64,000 bases of DNA from assembly GCA_934248075.1 (NCBI GenBank), contig CAKQKH010000004.1:30286-94285 (forward strand), in the 5' to 3' direction. The translations under genes and the position numbers were made by a program. Every line of letters begins with the position of its first letter. Within the stretch, counting starts at the first letter, position 1. Under the pieces are notes generated by a model, which saw only the letters and a program-made list of their open reading frames with translations, searched no databases and had not been told where the DNA came from. This DNA is from an uncultured Alphaproteobacteria bacterium (GTDB lineage: Bacteria; Pseudomonadota; Alphaproteobacteria; RF32; CAG-239). This document shows, one piece after another, positions 1 to 10,233 of this stretch.

Positions 1-3
1 TTT

Positions 4-651
4 ATGAAAAGTAATCTTTTTTTGCGAGTTATCAGCGTATTGCTGGCAGTTTTATTTTTCAGCTCGTCCGCCGGCGCCAGAGTCAGTCCTCCGGTTGCCG
101 GACAATGGGCCGAACAAAACGGCAAATTGTTGTTAGATGCTTTTCAGGAGCCGGATATTGCCAAGCGTTATCAGGTTTTGGACAAGTTATTGTTGCAATA
201 TGTGGATTTGCCTTATATCGGCAAATTTCTCATGGGCAAATATTGGCGTACGATGACCACCGCTCAGCAAACTGAGTATCAAGAGCTGTTTCGGCGCTAT
301 GCTTTGGCCTTATACAAGACCTTTCCGCTGGATTTTGCCAATCAGCTAAGCTACGATTTCGGTCAGGCGTACGAGGACGGCTCTTTCACCATTGTTCCCG
401 CCGCGATTCACCTCAATTTGGGCGACAAACCGCAAGATCTTCTGATGCAGTTTCGCCTGCATGGCACTGACACGGACATAAAGTTGGTGGATATTAAATT
501 GGCCGAAAGCAGTTTGATATTGTCTTATCGCAGTCGTTTTTATCAAATGATTGCCGACAACGATGGCGAAATTGAATGGTTTTTGGAAAATTTGCAGTCT
601 TTGGCCGATTCTATGGAGCAGTTAAATTCCGACGCCGCATCTTCTTTGTAA
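4..651 (+). CDS. mlaC: MlaC/Ttg2D-family periplasmic phospholipid-binding protein
   Basis: A 215-residue protein with a clear N-terminal signal peptide (hydrophobic residues 7-20, cleavage probably after SAGA near residue 25), so it acts in the periplasm. The body looks like the MlaC/Ttg2D (Tol_Tol_Ttg2) family: a helical start with a YVDLPYIGKFLMGKYW segment, then a strand-rich half. In the Mla system this protein shuttles phospholipids between an outer-membrane lipoprotein and the MlaFEDB ABC transporter. No other mla gene is visible; they could lie upstream of the window edge, which cuts off the promoter. It ends 75 bases before gltX on the same strand. The family call is fairly sure, the exact substrate is inferred. 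Confidence 0.8.
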   Translation: MKSNLFLRVISVLLAVLFFSSSAGARVSPPVAGQWAEQNGKLLLDAFQEPDIAKRYQVLDKLLLQYVDLPYIGKFLMGKYWRTMTTAQQTEYQELFRRYALALYKTFPLDFANQLSYDFGQAYEDGSFTIVPAAIHLNLGDKPQDLLMQFRLHGTDTDIKLVDIKLAESSLILSYRSRFYQMIADNDGEIEWFLENLQSLADSMEQLNSDAASSL

Positions 652-726
652 AAAGTCCTTGAAATTATGGCGCAATGACTATAATATCTCTGCTTAGTTT
701 TCTTAATTTAATACAGGTCAAAATTT

Positions 727-2049
727 ATGAATAATATCAAAGTCCGATTTGCGCCAAGTCCCACCGGATATATGCATATCGGCAATACCCGCACCGCGGT
801 TTTCAACTGGCTGCTGGCTCGCAAGTTGGGCGGCAGATTTATGCTCCGTATTGATGATACTGATGTTTTGCGCTCCAAAAAAGAATATGAGGATTCGCTG
901 CGAGATGTTTTGCAATGGCTGGGGCTGAACTGGAGCGAGGAGGCTCGCCAGTCTGCCCGCATGGATCGTTACAATGAAATTGTCGCCAAACTCAAGTCCG
1001 AGGGCAGGGTATATGCTTGCTATGAGACCGCCGAGGAGCTGGAAATCATGCGCAAACGCCTTATGGCCAAAGGCCTGCCGCCGATTTATGACCGCGGCGC
1101 GCTCAATCTGACTGCCGAGCAGATTGCCGCTTACGAGGCGGAAGGGCGCCGTCCGCACTATCGCTTTAAGTTGGAGCCGGGGATTATCGAGTGGACCGAC
1201 ATGGTGCGCGGTCATTGCCGTTATGACGCCGCCAATTTGGCGGATCCGGTCATCATTCGTGAAGACGGTTCTTATTTGTATCATCTGCCTTCGGTTATTG
1301 ATGATTCGGATTTTGGCATTACCCACATTATCCGCGGTGAGGACCATGTTACCAACACCGCTTTGCAGATTCAGATGTTTGAGGTGTTGGGCGCGCCGGT
1401 GCCGCAGTTTGCTCATCTGCCGTTGCTAACCGGCACCGAGGGCAAGTTATCCAAACGCTTGGGTTCTTTAGGCGTGCGCGAATTGCGAGAGCAAGGGGTT
1501 GAGGCTTTGGCGATTTGCTCATTTTTGGCCAAACTCGGCACTTCTGAAGCGATTGAGCCATATTATGACTTAGATTCTTTGGCTGAGAGTTTGGATCTGA
1601 GCAAGCTTGGCCGTTCGCAGCCAAAATTTGATGTTGAAGAGCTGCTGCATTTTAATACTCATTATGTCCGCTCGCTGCCTTATGCCAAAGTCGCCGACCG
1701 CGTCAATGTCTCCAAAGTATTTTGGAACACCGTCCGCGGTAATCTGAATTTGGTTCAAGATGTTGAGCTTTGGCATCAAATTTGTTGTCAAAAACTTAAG
1801 CCGATAATTGAAGACGCGGAGCTAACCAAAGCTGCGGCGGAGATTTTGCCGCCCGAGCCATGGAATGCCGATACTTTCTCGTCGTGGGTTGCCGAGCTCA
1901 AACAAAAGACCGGCAAAAGCGGCAAAAATCTGTTTCATCCGCTGCGGCTGGCTCTGACCGCCGCGGCCGAAGGGCCCGAACTTAAAGCTTTGCTGCCTCT
2001 GATTGGCAGAGAGCGCGCCTATAATCGTTTATTGGGAATAGAAGCATGA
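727..2049 (+). CDS. gltX: glutamyl-tRNA synthetase
   Basis: Class I aminoacyl-tRNA synthetase of 440 residues that charges tRNA with glutamate. The HIGH-type motif is HIGN at residues 17-20 in a typical SPTGYMHIGN context, and the KMSKS-type motif is KLSKR at 240-244. The catalytic domain is followed by a short helical anticodon-binding half. The sequence after KLSKR (LGSLGVRELREQG) and the short length suggest the type found as one of two GltX paralogues in many alphaproteobacteria; such organisms often mis-charge tRNA-Gln and repair it with GatCAB, but that cannot be judged here. The stop overlaps the cysS start by 4 bases, so the two genes are probably translationally coupled. Confidence 0.96.
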   Translation: MNNIKVRFAPSPTGYMHIGNTRTAVFNWLLARKLGGRFMLRIDDTDVLRSKKEYEDSLRDVLQWLGLNWSEEARQSARMDRYNEIVAKLKSEGRVYACYETAEELEIMRKRLMAKGLPPIYDRGALNLTAEQIAAYEAEGRRPHYRFKLEPGIIEWTDMVRGHCRYDAANLADPVIIREDGSYLYHLPSVIDDSDFGITHIIRGEDHVTNTALQIQMFEVLGAPVPQFAHLPLLTGTEGKLSKRLGSLGVRELREQGVEALAICSFLAKLGTSEAIEPYYDLDSLAESLDLSKLGRSQPKFDVEELLHFNTHYVRSLPYAKVADRVNVSKVFWNTVRGNLNLVQDVELWHQICCQKLKPIIEDAELTKAAAEILPPEPWNADTFSSWVAELKQKTGKSGKNLFHPLRLALTAAAEGPELKALLPLIGRERAYNRLLGIEA

Positions 2050-3425
2050 CCAAAATTTCGCTGTACAATACCTTACACCGTCGCAAAGAAGAATTTAAAC
2101 CCATAGACGCCGCCAATGTGCGCATGTATGTTTGCGGCCCCACGGTTTATGACCGCGCTCATTTGGGCAACGCCAAAACTCCGGTGGTGTTTGATGTTTT
2201 GTATCGCTTGCTGTGCCATGTCTATGGGGCGGATCATGTCAACTATGTTTCCAATATTACCGATGTTGATGACAAGATTTTGAAGAAACATCAGGAAACC
2301 GGCAAATCTATCCGTGAGATTACCGAGCAAACCTATCAGTGGTATATTGATGATATGGCTAAATTAAATGTTTTGCCGCCCAATCATCGCCCGCGGGCAA
2401 CCGAATATATCGCCGAAATGATCGAGCTGGTTAAGCTTTTGTTGCAAAACGGCCACGCCTATGAGGCGGCTGGCCATGTTTTGTTTGATGTTGATTCCAT
2501 GCCCGGTTACGGTTTTTTGTCCGGCCGCTCCATGAAAGAGATGCTGGCCGGCGCTCGTATTGAGGTTGCCGATTACAAGAAAAATCCGGCTGACTTTGTG
2601 CTGTGGAAACCATCTGAGGCCGACCAGCCCGGTTGGGACAGCCCGTGGGGATATGGCCGCCCCGGTTGGCACTTGGAGTGTTCGGCCATGAGTTCCAAAC
2701 TGTTGGGTGACAATTTTGATATTCACGGCGGCGGTTCGGATTTAATCTTTCCTCACCATGAGAACGAGTGCGCTCAGTCCTTGTGCGCTCACCCTGGCTC
2801 CGAGTTCGCCCGCTATTGGGTGCATGGCGGTATGTTGATGGTTGACGGCGTAAAGATGAGCAAATCTTTGGGCAATTTTTATACCATTGATCAGGTGCTG
2901 GAAAAAGCTCCGGCCGAGGCCTTGCGTTTGTTGTTTTTAACCACGCATTATCACCAACCGTTTAACTTCACTTTTGAGGGGTTGGCGCAGGCCAAAACCG
3001 CTTTAGATAAGTTTTACAACGCCTTGTTGCGGGTAGTTGATGTGACCGCCTCTGATTGCGCTCCTGATGAGCGGGTGGTTGACGCTCTGGCCGATGACCT
3101 GAACACCCCGCTGGCTTTGTCTTATCTGCATGAAATGACCAATGCTCTTAACAAGGCGGAAACTCCGGCCGAGCAGGCCGCTGCCAAAGGTAAATTGCTG
3201 GCTTCAGCAGGTTTGCTTGGCATTTTGTGGCAGTCGCCGAGCGAATGGTTTAAAGGCGGCGAGAGTGATGACGAGGCCGCGGCGATTGAGGCCAAAATCG
3301 CCGAACGTGCCGCCGCCAAAAAGAACAAAGATTATGCTCTGGCTGACCAGATTCGCAATCAGCTCAAAGAACAAGGCATTATCCTTGAGGATTCTCCCCA
3401 AGGCACAACCTGGAAACGGATATAA
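2046..3425 (+). CDS. cysS: cysteinyl-tRNA synthetase
   Basis: A 459-residue class I synthetase that charges tRNA-Cys. It shows the zinc-binding Cys30 in CGPTVYD, the HIGH-type motif HLGN at 39-42, the later metal-binding HLECSAMS and HHENE segments, and KMSKS at 270-274. The C-terminal DALR-type helical domain and the final small domain (KDYALADQIRNQLKEQGI) are complete, and the length is normal for the family. The ATG overlaps the end of gltX (ATGA arrangement), which fits co-expression of two tRNA synthetases. No clear terminator was found; the 3' side runs into dispersed repeats. Confidence 0.97.
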   Translation: MTKISLYNTLHRRKEEFKPIDAANVRMYVCGPTVYDRAHLGNAKTPVVFDVLYRLLCHVYGADHVNYVSNITDVDDKILKKHQETGKSIREITEQTYQWYIDDMAKLNVLPPNHRPRATEYIAEMIELVKLLLQNGHAYEAAGHVLFDVDSMPGYGFLSGRSMKEMLAGARIEVADYKKNPADFVLWKPSEADQPGWDSPWGYGRPGWHLECSAMSSKLLGDNFDIHGGGSDLIFPHHENECAQSLCAHPGSEFARYWVHGGMLMVDGVKMSKSLGNFYTIDQVLEKAPAEALRLLFLTTHYHQPFNFTFEGLAQAKTALDKFYNALLRVVDVTASDCAPDERVVDALADDLNTPLALSYLHEMTNALNKAETPAEQAAAKGKLLASAGLLGILWQSPSEWFKGGESDDEAAAIEAKIAERAAAKKNKDYALADQIRNQLKEQGIILEDSPQGTTWKRI

Positions 3426-3429
3426 ATCT

Positions 3430-3715
3430 CAAAGGTGCACAATCCCGAGCAACGAACAAGGTGAGTTGCGAGTAACAGCTTAAGAATGCCCGTGCCGGCT
3501 CGGCACCGCCGTGCGGGTCATTGCGCGAACGGCGTTTAGCCGTGAGAAGCAATCCATTTTATCAAGAAACAAGAAGATGGATTGCTTCGGTTCACTAGCG
3601 CTCACACTCGCAATGACGGAGCAGGGTGCAAATCTGGCACTATCCCGAGCGCCGAGCCAACGGCGAGTAAGCGAGCAAATCCTTGCTATGCGCCACCCGC
3701 CGCGCGGGTTAGTTT
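3430..3715. repeat. dispersed repeat cluster after cysS
   Basis: About 285 bases without a convincing gene. It contains a copy of the 'cgag..cgaac..gtgag..gcgagtaa...gccggctcggc' repeat (also near 38160-38220, 44800-44890 and 45255-45320). It also holds an inverted repeat made of GAAGCAATCCATTTT... and ...ATGGATTGCTTC (3550-3588), which recurs near 20391-20432 and 45119-45157. A further stretch, 'cccgagc...gcgagtaagcgagcaaatccttgctatgcgccacccgcc', resembles the inverted copy at 44818-44895. These look like non-coding mobile or palindromic repeats. Confidence 0.7.
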
Positions 3716-3918
3716 TTGAAATTGTGGGTGCCATGAGTAGTTTTCATAATACTGTTGGCAAAAGATTTTTTGGCGGCATAGGTCATAAACAGCGGTTCTT
3801 CCATTTTCAGCGCGCCCAATGTTTCTTCCAGCGCCTCGAAGCTCTGATAAATTTTACTCACCAAAGACAGATTATCTTCAACAATATCATATAGCATCAT
3901 AGGTTTGTTTGCGTTCAT
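3709..3918 (-). CDS. small hypothetical protein (69 aa)
   Basis: A 69-residue, mainly helical soluble protein that I do not recognise. The ATG at 3918 has a strong ribosome binding site just upstream (GGGAGGA, about 6 bases away), the main reason to believe the gene. The sequence has acidic and hydrophobic heptad-like positions (LYDIVEDNLSLVSKIYQSFE), suggesting a helical bundle or partner-binding peptide. The C-terminal end runs into the repeat cluster and may have been extended or altered by it. Confidence 0.55.
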   Translation of the reverse strand: MNANKPMMLYDIVEDNLSLVSKIYQSFEALEETLGALKMEEPLFMTYAAKKSFANSIMKTTHGTHNFKN

Positions 3919-4048
3919 ATCTGTATCCTCCCTGATTAAAAATTGATTCAGGCACTGTTCTGGTGGCTGATACAGGTATTATAGCCGGATATTTTTAATT
4001 GAAAAGCCGGCTAAATTCTGACCGATCAATCGAAAATTTCGTACATAG

Positions 4049-4618
4049 TTAGGCGTGGCCAGAAAAATCTGACAAATGCACCGGATCAATCCCCAGACTG
4101 GTCAGAGCCGCGCCCCATTTTTCATCGTCTTTGGTACGGAATACCAGTTCCGGGCTGGCCGGAGCCACCAGCCAATAGTTATTGATAATTTCTTTTTCCA
4201 GCTGTTGCGGCGCCCAGTTTGCATAGCCCAAAGCAATCAGATTTTCGCGCGGCCCCACCCCAAAAGCGATATCGGTCAAAATCCCCATTGAAGAAGATAT
4301 GGCGATTCCGCCGCCCGGAGCAATACTGTCATCGCGCAAATAATCAGTTGAGTGCAGCACAAATCCGCGCACTTTGTCCAAAGGGCCGCCGCAATACAAG
4401 TCAATCGGCGCCACAGGGCGCGAGGTGTCAATCGGCAGCTGCATAGCCAAATCGGCAAAAGAAAATTCCTTGATTCTTTTATTAATCACAAACCCCATGG
4501 CGCCGTCTTTTGTGTGCGAGCATACATAAATGACCGCTTTTTCAAATTGTTCGTCCGCCATATTGGAGGTTGAAATCAGGCACTTGCCCGCAAAAGAATA
4601 TTTAGCGTCTTTTTCCAT
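4049..4618 (-). CDS. YqgE/AlgH family protein
   Basis: UPF0301 (YqgE/AlgH) family protein of about 189 residues from the ATG at 4618. That start gives the usual N-terminus (FAGKCLISTSNMADEQFEKAVIYVCSH); an in-frame ATG at 4693 would add 25 residues not expected in the family. Conserved segments seen are GAMGFVINK and a GGP loop (LYCGGPLDKVRGFVLHS). The fold is a conserved alpha/beta domain. AlgH was named as an alginate regulator in Pseudomonas but the biochemical role is not established. It is divergently oriented to the thiol reductase gene, with only about 90 bases between starts, so their promoters must lie close together. Confidence 0.88.
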   Translation of the reverse strand: MEKDAKYSFAGKCLISTSNMADEQFEKAVIYVCSHTKDGAMGFVINKRIKEFSFADLAMQLPIDTSRPVAPIDLYCGGPLDKVRGFVLHSTDYLRDDSIAPGGGIAISSSMGILTDIAFGVGPRENLIALGYANWAPQQLEKEIINNYWLVAPASPELVFRTKDDEKWGAALTSLGIDPVHLSDFSGHA

Positions 4619-4708
4619 CTTATTCCCATATCCACAAACACAATACTTGTATTCTAGCACAATATATCGTAATTTAAAAACAAATTTTTTCACTTTGGCA
4701 TAATATAT

Positions 4709-7354
4709 ATGTTGGATAAGATAAAATACATAGTCCTGACGATTTTTTTATTGTTGCCGGCGTTGGTGGCGGCGGCAGACGACGGTGGTCGCATAATTTT
4801 GGATTTGCAGGAAGACGAGCCTGTCGCCGAATATGATGTTCCGGCGCTATATCAGGAATATTTGCAAGAGCTTGATTATTTTGACAACAAATACTCGGGC
4901 GCTGACATTTATGAAAACTTCACTGACGACGTTGCGGCTTTGCACCCTGATTACACTACCAAACAGGCGCAGGCCCGCGCCGGATTTTTGCGTTTGAGCG
5001 TTCGCGCCCGCCGCACATATCGTTTTTTGCTGCATGAGCTGCAAGAGTTTATGCTAAAAAATGACATTCCGCTGCGTTTTGCCGATGAAGAATATGAAAT
5101 GGGGCAGCCGGAGGAATATCAACCGACTGACAAGCCGTTGGTTATCAAAAAATTCAAAAAAGCCATTGCTTATTCCGATTCGCCGCAAGATCAAGCCGCC
5201 ATTGCCGATAAACTGGCTCGAGACGCCGGCCGCGTCACTCCGTATGAGCGCAAACAGTTGCTCAAAAAAGCTCTGCTCCGTCGTGATTGGAAGACACTGA
5301 TATCTTATGGCTTGTTTGACGGTAAAGATTTTGAGGATAAGCGCGGGGTTGGCGAGTGGGTAAAAACACCAGAATTGCAGGCCAGATTGTTGACCCGAAG
5401 CAAGAATCTCGGCGGTGAGGTTAAAGTCAGCGGCGCTTTGCAGCTATATATTGTTCCCGGCTGGTTTTTGTTGGAGCGTGAATATCAAGGACATTCCGGT
5501 GTCAAAACAGATTTTGCCGCCTCTGCAAATCTGCAAGATATTCGGCTCAACTGGCCTCTGCCCAAGCGTTATTACAGCCGCCGGCAAAGTTTTACCGGCT
5601 ATGTCGGACTGATAACGATACCTTTTGATTTGGATATTGCCGATTCGGCGCAGCCTCTGCAATTACGCTCGCTTGTCAACGCCAACCTTTGCAATGATGC
5701 GCAAGGTTGTCGCAATGTGGTTTTGCGGCCGCAATTAGAGTTGCTGTCCGGCACAGCGGAAGAGCCGTCGCGAGTGGCGGTGGCTTTGGATTTGTTGCAA
5801 AATCAAGCTCCAAAATATCCAAATTCAAAATTGCGGTTGAAACGCTTGGTGGTTGAAGACGGGAAGATTCCGGTTTTGCGGTTGGAGGCTGAAGCCGCGC
5901 GCAAAGCCGACAAGTTTGATGCCTTTATTGAGGGTGAGGGGCCGGAAGAATTTGCGCCGCCGCTGGTTAGTCTCAATGGCGCCGATATTGAGGCGCGTTT
6001 TGTGCCTTATCATGGCGATGCCGATCTGGTTGGCCGCAAGTTTACAATTTCCGCCGGAATTGCCGGTGATATATCCACCCGTCAGGAGCTGACCGCGGAA
6101 TCTGAATCTTTGGCGCAAGCTTCTCGTGGCGGCTTCAGTCTGCGGTTGTTGTGGTGGGCTTTGGCCGGCGGTTTGTTGCTCAATTTTGTGTCCGGCGCAT
6201 TTTCTGTGCTGGCGTTGAGAATTATATCGTTGCTTCAGTTTGGCGCGCCAGATACAGCGCAGGTTCGGCGTGATTTTGCGGCCAATGTCGCCGGCATCAT
6301 GACCGCGGCGGCTTTATTGCTGGGGATTATTCTGTCCGCCAAACATTTCGGCTGTGCAGTTGGTTGGGGCATGCAATTTGCTTGGCTTGGATTCATTGTG
6401 TTTATGTTTTTGATAATTTTCATGCTGATTAGCGTTTGGCGCGGCCTGTTGCCGAGCCTGACAATCGGCAGTGACATCATCTTGCCGGCCAAGCGTCGTT
6501 TAATACTGCAATTTGGTTGCGGAGTACTGGCCGTTAGTCTGGCTTTGTTTTGTCCTTCTTTGTATATAAAAGCGGCGTTTAGTCAGGTTTTGCCGGCCTC
6601 TTCAATTGAGATTGCCGTAATAATGTTTTTGGCCGCATTAGGTTTGTCCGCGCCATATCTGTTGTTTGTGGCTGTTCCCTCAATGGCTTGCTATCTGCCG
6701 TTTCCGGGGCGCTGGCTGCGCTGGCTGAAAAAATTGGCGTTGTTGGCGTTATGGTTAACTCTGGGGTGGCTGGCGTTGTTGTTGGCTTTGCAATGCGGCG
6801 CCGGAATTCTGTGGCGTTTGGCGTTGTTATTGGTTGTTCTCCGTCTGATGTTGTATTTTCGCCGTTTGGTGTTTGAGAGCTTAGATGAAACTTCCTCTGA
6901 GCCGCAAATTTGCCGCATTGTGAGTCTCACACTCAATATCATCACCGTGGCGTGTCTGCTCGCGTTATTTGGGCTGGGTTGGCGCTGGGCCGATTCTCTC
7001 GCCGATATTCGCTCTGACGAGTTCAATCAAAAAAAATTGCAAACGCTGGTTCAGCAGGGAGAAACCGTCTTGCTCAAGGTTGAGGCCGATTGGTGTCTGG
7101 CGTGTCGATATAATGACTTTGTTGCTTTTGAAGCTCCGCAGGTGCAAAAACTGCTCGCAGACAAGCGCATTGCGGTCATTACCGTCAACAAAGGACAATA
7201 TAATCCTGAGCTGGTGCGGCTCATGCAAAAATTCGGCCGTCACAATATACCATTTTATATGGTGTTCGCGCCCAATCTGCCAGATGGCGTGGCATTGCCG
7301 CGTTTTCCGACAGAGCTGGAATTGCGCAATATTTTTGAATATCTCAAGCCTTAG
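4709..7354 (+). CDS. ScsB/DsbD-like membrane thiol:disulfide reductase
   Basis: An 881-residue protein related to DsbD/ScsB. Residues 1-22 are a signal peptide. A long periplasmic region contains a DsbD-N/ScsB-like domain at about 235-350 with a cysteine pair (LCNDAQGC). Several hydrophobic membrane segments follow between about 470 and 770, and a C-terminal thioredoxin-like domain carries CxxC at 796-799 (WCLAC). The expected job is to carry electrons from cytoplasmic thioredoxin across the inner membrane to periplasmic disulfide isomerases or reductases. The two Cys-rich secreted proteins at 21.5-23.5 kb could be clients, but that is inference. The first ~230 residues (acidic, charged helices) are not typical of DsbD. 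No good ribosome binding site precedes the ATG. The 3' end overlaps the convergent rnhA by 11 bases. Confidence 0.82.
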   Translation: MLDKIKYIVLTIFLLLPALVAAADDGGRIILDLQEDEPVAEYDVPALYQEYLQELDYFDNKYSGADIYENFTDDVAALHPDYTTKQAQARAGFLRLSVRARRTYRFLLHELQEFMLKNDIPLRFADEEYEMGQPEEYQPTDKPLVIKKFKKAIAYSDSPQDQAAIADKLARDAGRVTPYERKQLLKKALLRRDWKTLISYGLFDGKDFEDKRGVGEWVKTPELQARLLTRSKNLGGEVKVSGALQLYIVPGWFLLEREYQGHSGVKTDFAASANLQDIRLNWPLPKRYYSRRQSFTGYVGLITIPFDLDIADSAQPLQLRSLVNANLCNDAQGCRNVVLRPQLELLSGTAEEPSRVAVALDLLQNQAPKYPNSKLRLKRLVVEDGKIPVLRLEAEAARKADKFDAFIEGEGPEEFAPPLVSLNGADIEARFVPYHGDADLVGRKFTISAGIAGDISTRQELTAESESLAQASRGGFSLRLLWWALAGGLLLNFVSGAFSVLALRIISLLQFGAPDTAQVRRDFAANVAGIMTAAALLLGIILSAKHFGCAVGWGMQFAWLGFIVFMFLIIFMLISVWRGLLPSLTIGSDIILPAKRRLILQFGCGVLAVSLALFCPSLYIKAAFSQVLPASSIEIAVIMFLAALGLSAPYLLFVAVPSMACYLPFPGRWLRWLKKLALLALWLTLGWLALLLALQCGAGILWRLALLLVVLRLMLYFRRLVFESLDETSSEPQICRIVSLTLNIITVACLLALFGLGWRWADSLADIRSDEFNQKKLQTLVQQGETVLLKVEADWCLACRYNDFVAFEAPQVQKLLADKRIAVITVNKGQYNPELVRLMQKFGRHNIPFYMVFAPNLPDGVALPRFPTELELRNIFEYLKP

Positions 7355-7793
7355 CTTGCAAGTGGATTTTAGCTTGTTCGCGAGCCAGCTGGTCAACTCT
7401 TTCATTTTCGGGGTGTCCGTTATGCCCCTTGACCCATATCCATTTTATCTTATGCAATGGCAGCAGAGTGTCCAGTTCTTGCCACAAGTCAATATTTTTG
7501 ACGGCGGATTTTTTGTTGGTGGTTTTCCAGCCGTTATTTTTCCAGTTTGGCAACCATTGATTAACGCCGTCCATCACATAGCGGCTGTCGGTGTAAAGGG
7601 TGATATTGCAGGCTTTCTTAAGCGCTTTAAGCGCCGATATAACTGCTTGCAGTTCCATACGGTTGTTGGTGGTGTCGGCTTCTCCGCCCGAGAGTTCTTT
7701 TTCGATATTGCCGCTGCGCAAAATAACGCCCCAGCCGCCGGCGCCGGGGTTGCCGGAGCAAGCTCCGTCCGTAAAAATTTCAACTTCCGGCAT
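7344..7793 (-). CDS. rnhA: ribonuclease HI
   Basis: A 149-residue RNase HI, which cuts the RNA strand of RNA-DNA hybrids during replication and R-loop removal. The catalytic residues are all present: Asp9 ([10 protein letters not shown]), Glu47 (RMELQAV), Asp69 (YTDSRYV), His124 and Asp134 ([14 protein letters not shown]). I choose the ATG at 7793 because it follows GGAGAG and overlaps the TGA of the upstream gene by one base (TGATG); a start five codons earlier would lose that ribosome binding site. It is the last gene of a minus-strand operon with the AlbA_2 and M16 protease genes, and its end overlaps the convergent thiol reductase gene. Confidence 0.97.
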   Translation of the reverse strand: MPEVEIFTDGACSGNPGAGGWGVILRSGNIEKELSGGEADTTNNRMELQAVISALKALKKACNITLYTDSRYVMDGVNQWLPNWKNNGWKTTNKKSAVKNIDLWQELDTLLPLHKIKWIWVKGHNGHPENERVDQLAREQAKIHLQAKA

Positions 7794-8860
7794 CAAAACT
7801 CTCCGCACACATATTCATTAAAAAATTCATTCAGCAGCATAGCGTCGTTTTCTTCCCCGCGGATAACCTTGGCCACATAAGAGCGAAGTTTGTTTTTGGG
7901 AATATAAATCCGAAAATCTCGCGGCGCGGCCTTGTCGGCGCCAATAACGCCCTCAAGTTTAAAATCATCATCAATATAAGGCGACAATATAATTTCCACA
8001 TTGCAAAAGCGAATGATTCCCCGCGGCGGCAGGCGCAGTTCCGGACGAGTGATGATATTCAGCTGGCCGTCAATTCCGGGGATTGAGTCCATTTGGTTAT
8101 AGTTAGCAAAACGCACTTTATTATACTCGCCGCCGTTTTCAATCGTGCGGCAAGACAAATACAGCTCGCGGGCAATAACGTTACTGCTGTTGGAGGCCTG
8201 CAAGGCAAAAGATATTTTCACATACTGCTCCGGAGGATTGTCAATACTGTTAGGATAGAGCATATCCTCGTCAACATTTTCCAGCGCCTCGATTTTGCGA
8301 TCGCCCATCAAAAGCTCAATATTCGGCTGTGGCGCCTTGCCAAACATTCCGGCCACCACGGCGTAGGGAGCCGGCACGTTGTTGGAGCCGGAACGAATAT
8401 ATATACTGTTGGATCCGGTGGCCATCAGCGGCGCGATATCGCATTTTGGAATATAGGTTGCCACGAAACCGTCACCGTTTTGATCAATACTGACAATATG
8501 GTTGCGCACTTTATTGTGGCTGGGAATTGTGCAGCCGGAAATGGCGTTTTCCAACCAGCTCAAAAAGCGATGCACGTTTTTGACCTTAACTTTGGCTTTA
8601 GCCACGTCTCCGACTTCCAAATCGCGGGAGCATTCCACTCCCCACAGCACCACGCCGCCCTCGGAGTTGCCAAAGCCGGAAATCGCCTTAGACAAGTTTT
8701 TGCGGTCATCACGATGCAGCGTGTTAAAATTTTTGCCGTCTGACACCGCTTGCTTAAAATCCAGAAACAACTCTTCGGTTTGGCGGTTTAAGATAAATTC
8801 ATCAATTGCGTCCTCACCAAAATAAATCAGTTTCTGAAAAATATCTTCCGCACGAGACAT
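7793..8860 (-). CDS. AlbA_2 (Schlafen-like) putative DNA-binding protein
   Basis: About 355 residues from the ATG at 8860, chosen because GGAG lies 8 bases upstream; a GTG three codons earlier is possible. The first ~180 residues match the AlbA_2/Schlafen-type domain: a [11 protein letters not shown] segment, [13 protein letters not shown], and [15 protein letters not shown]. The rest looks like a beta-sandwich-type domain of unknown role. Proteins with this domain are usually annotated as putative nucleic-acid-binding or transcriptional regulators, often with weak functional evidence. It sits between the M16 protease and rnhA genes in a compact operon. The true function is unknown. Confidence 0.75.
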   Translation of the reverse strand: MSRAEDIFQKLIYFGEDAIDEFILNRQTEELFLDFKQAVSDGKNFNTLHRDDRKNLSKAISGFGNSEGGVVLWGVECSRDLEVGDVAKAKVKVKNVHRFLSWLENAISGCTIPSHNKVRNHIVSIDQNGDGFVATYIPKCDIAPLMATGSNSIYIRSGSNNVPAPYAVVAGMFGKAPQPNIELLMGDRKIEALENVDEDMLYPNSIDNPPEQYVKISFALQASNSSNVIARELYLSCRTIENGGEYNKVRFANYNQMDSIPGIDGQLNIITRPELRLPPRGIIRFCNVEIILSPYIDDDFKLEGVIGADKAAPRDFRIYIPKNKLRSYVAKVIRGEENDAMLLNEFFNEYVCGEF

Positions 8861-8874
8861 CGCCGCCACTCCGT

Positions 8875-10137
8875 TTAGAGGTTTAACAGTTGTTTGAGTT
8901 TATCATACTCCAGATGGTTTTCAATCGCTCCCACCAGATTATAAGTCGAATTAGTGGCGAATATCTTCTGAGCCAGCGTCAAAATTCCCTCGCGGCTGAC
9001 ATTTTCGATTCTTTCCACCATTTCCTTCACCGGAATAATCCGGTTATATATCAGCATTTGCCGCGCCAACATTTCCGCAGTTGCCGACGGACTTTCCAGC
9101 GCCATCAGCATATTGGCCTTAAGTTGGGTTTTGGCGCGTTGCAATTCTTTTTCGGTTACCAAATCGGTGCGCAGTTTATTAATCTCGGTAGTAATCACCG
9201 GCATCAGGTTTTTCACGTCTTTGGCGTCGGTTCCGGCATAAATTGCAAAAACACCGTTTTGGGTATGCGCCGCCGTAAAACTATACACCGTGTAGGCCAG
9301 CCCGCGTTTTTCGCGCACTTCCTGAAACAGGCGCGAGGTCATGCCGCCGCCAAACAGGCTCGACATGATAACGCAGGTGTAATAATCCTCGGTTTTATAG
9401 GGCAAACCTCTAAAGCCCAACACCATATGCGCTTGCTCAATCGGTCTGGCCTCGCTGGAATATCCGCCCACATAAATCTGGGCTTCTTGAGTAAAATTGG
9501 TTTTCGGCTGAATTCCGCCCAGTCGTTTTTCCACCATTTTCACAAATTTGCTATGCTCAACATTACCCACGGCACAAACCACCATGTTTTCCGCCGCGTA
9601 ATTGTTGCGCAAGTAGTTTTGCAGGGTTTCGCGGCCAAAAGAGCGCACATTTTGTTTTGTTCCCAAAATTGAGCGTCCGATTGCCTGATTCGGAAACGCC
9701 GCCTCCTGAAAATAGTCAAAAATAATATCATCAGGACTGTCAACAGTTTGTTTAATTTCCTGAATCACCACATCACGCTCGCGTTTAATTTCTTCTTCCG
9801 GAAATGTGGAATTGCAAAGAGAATCCGCCAGCACGTCCAGCGCCAATTCCAGATCTCCTTTGAGCATTTTGGCATAATAGGCGGTAAACTCGCGCGCCGT
9901 ATAGGCGTTAGATTGTCCGCCGGCGTCTTCAATTTCCTCGGATATTTGCAGAGCGGTGCGGGTTTTGGTGCCCTTAAAAGACATATGCTCCAAAAAGTGA
10001 GATATTCCGTTGGTTTCCGGAGTTTCGCACGCCGAGCCGGTCTTGACCCAAATACCGAGCGAAACACTCTCAAGCTGCGGAAAATTAGAAGTTATAATGC
10101 GTAGTCCGTTTTTTAAAGTTGTTATTTGTGACTGCAT
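8875..10137 (-). CDS. M16 family zinc metallopeptidase (processing-peptidase-like)
   Basis: About 420 residues from the ATG at 10137, which puts the start right before the conserved ITTLKNGLRI strand; an upstream in-frame ATG at 10203 would add an unlikely extension. The inverted zinc motif HFLEH is at 47-51, and the distal glutamate lies in the RERDVVIQEI segment. The second half has the family's RLFQEVREKRGLAYTVYS signature. This is the single-chain bacterial relative of mitochondrial processing peptidase beta, common in alphaproteobacteria and usually predicted to be cytosolic or periplasmic. No signal peptide is seen. It is the first gene of the operon running to rnhA. Confidence 0.93.
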   Translation of the reverse strand: MQSQITTLKNGLRIITSNFPQLESVSLGIWVKTGSACETPETNGISHFLEHMSFKGTKTRTALQISEEIEDAGGQSNAYTAREFTAYYAKMLKGDLELALDVLADSLCNSTFPEEEIKRERDVVIQEIKQTVDSPDDIIFDYFQEAAFPNQAIGRSILGTKQNVRSFGRETLQNYLRNNYAAENMVVCAVGNVEHSKFVKMVEKRLGGIQPKTNFTQEAQIYVGGYSSEARPIEQAHMVLGFRGLPYKTEDYYTCVIMSSLFGGGMTSRLFQEVREKRGLAYTVYSFTAAHTQNGVFAIYAGTDAKDVKNLMPVITTEINKLRTDLVTEKELQRAKTQLKANMLMALESPSATAEMLARQMLIYNRIIPVKEMVERIENVSREGILTLAQKIFATNSTYNLVGAIENHLEYDKLKQLLNL

Positions 10138-10233
10138 TTTGGTTGCTTTCCCTTCATTAAAAAGTATATATAATCTTATAAAGCTATATATTTGGTTTGA
10201 CAACAGCTATTTTGTTTATGAAAGGATAAGTTT

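Noticed and set aside
718..1416. Long open frame opposite gltX
   Set aside because: It lies fully antisense to a certain gene, has no ribosome binding site, and its residues have no family pattern.
3511..3894. 127-residue open frame over the repeat cluster on the plus strand
   Set aside because: It runs through dispersed hairpin repeats and opposite the small minus-strand gene, which has a far better ribosome binding site.
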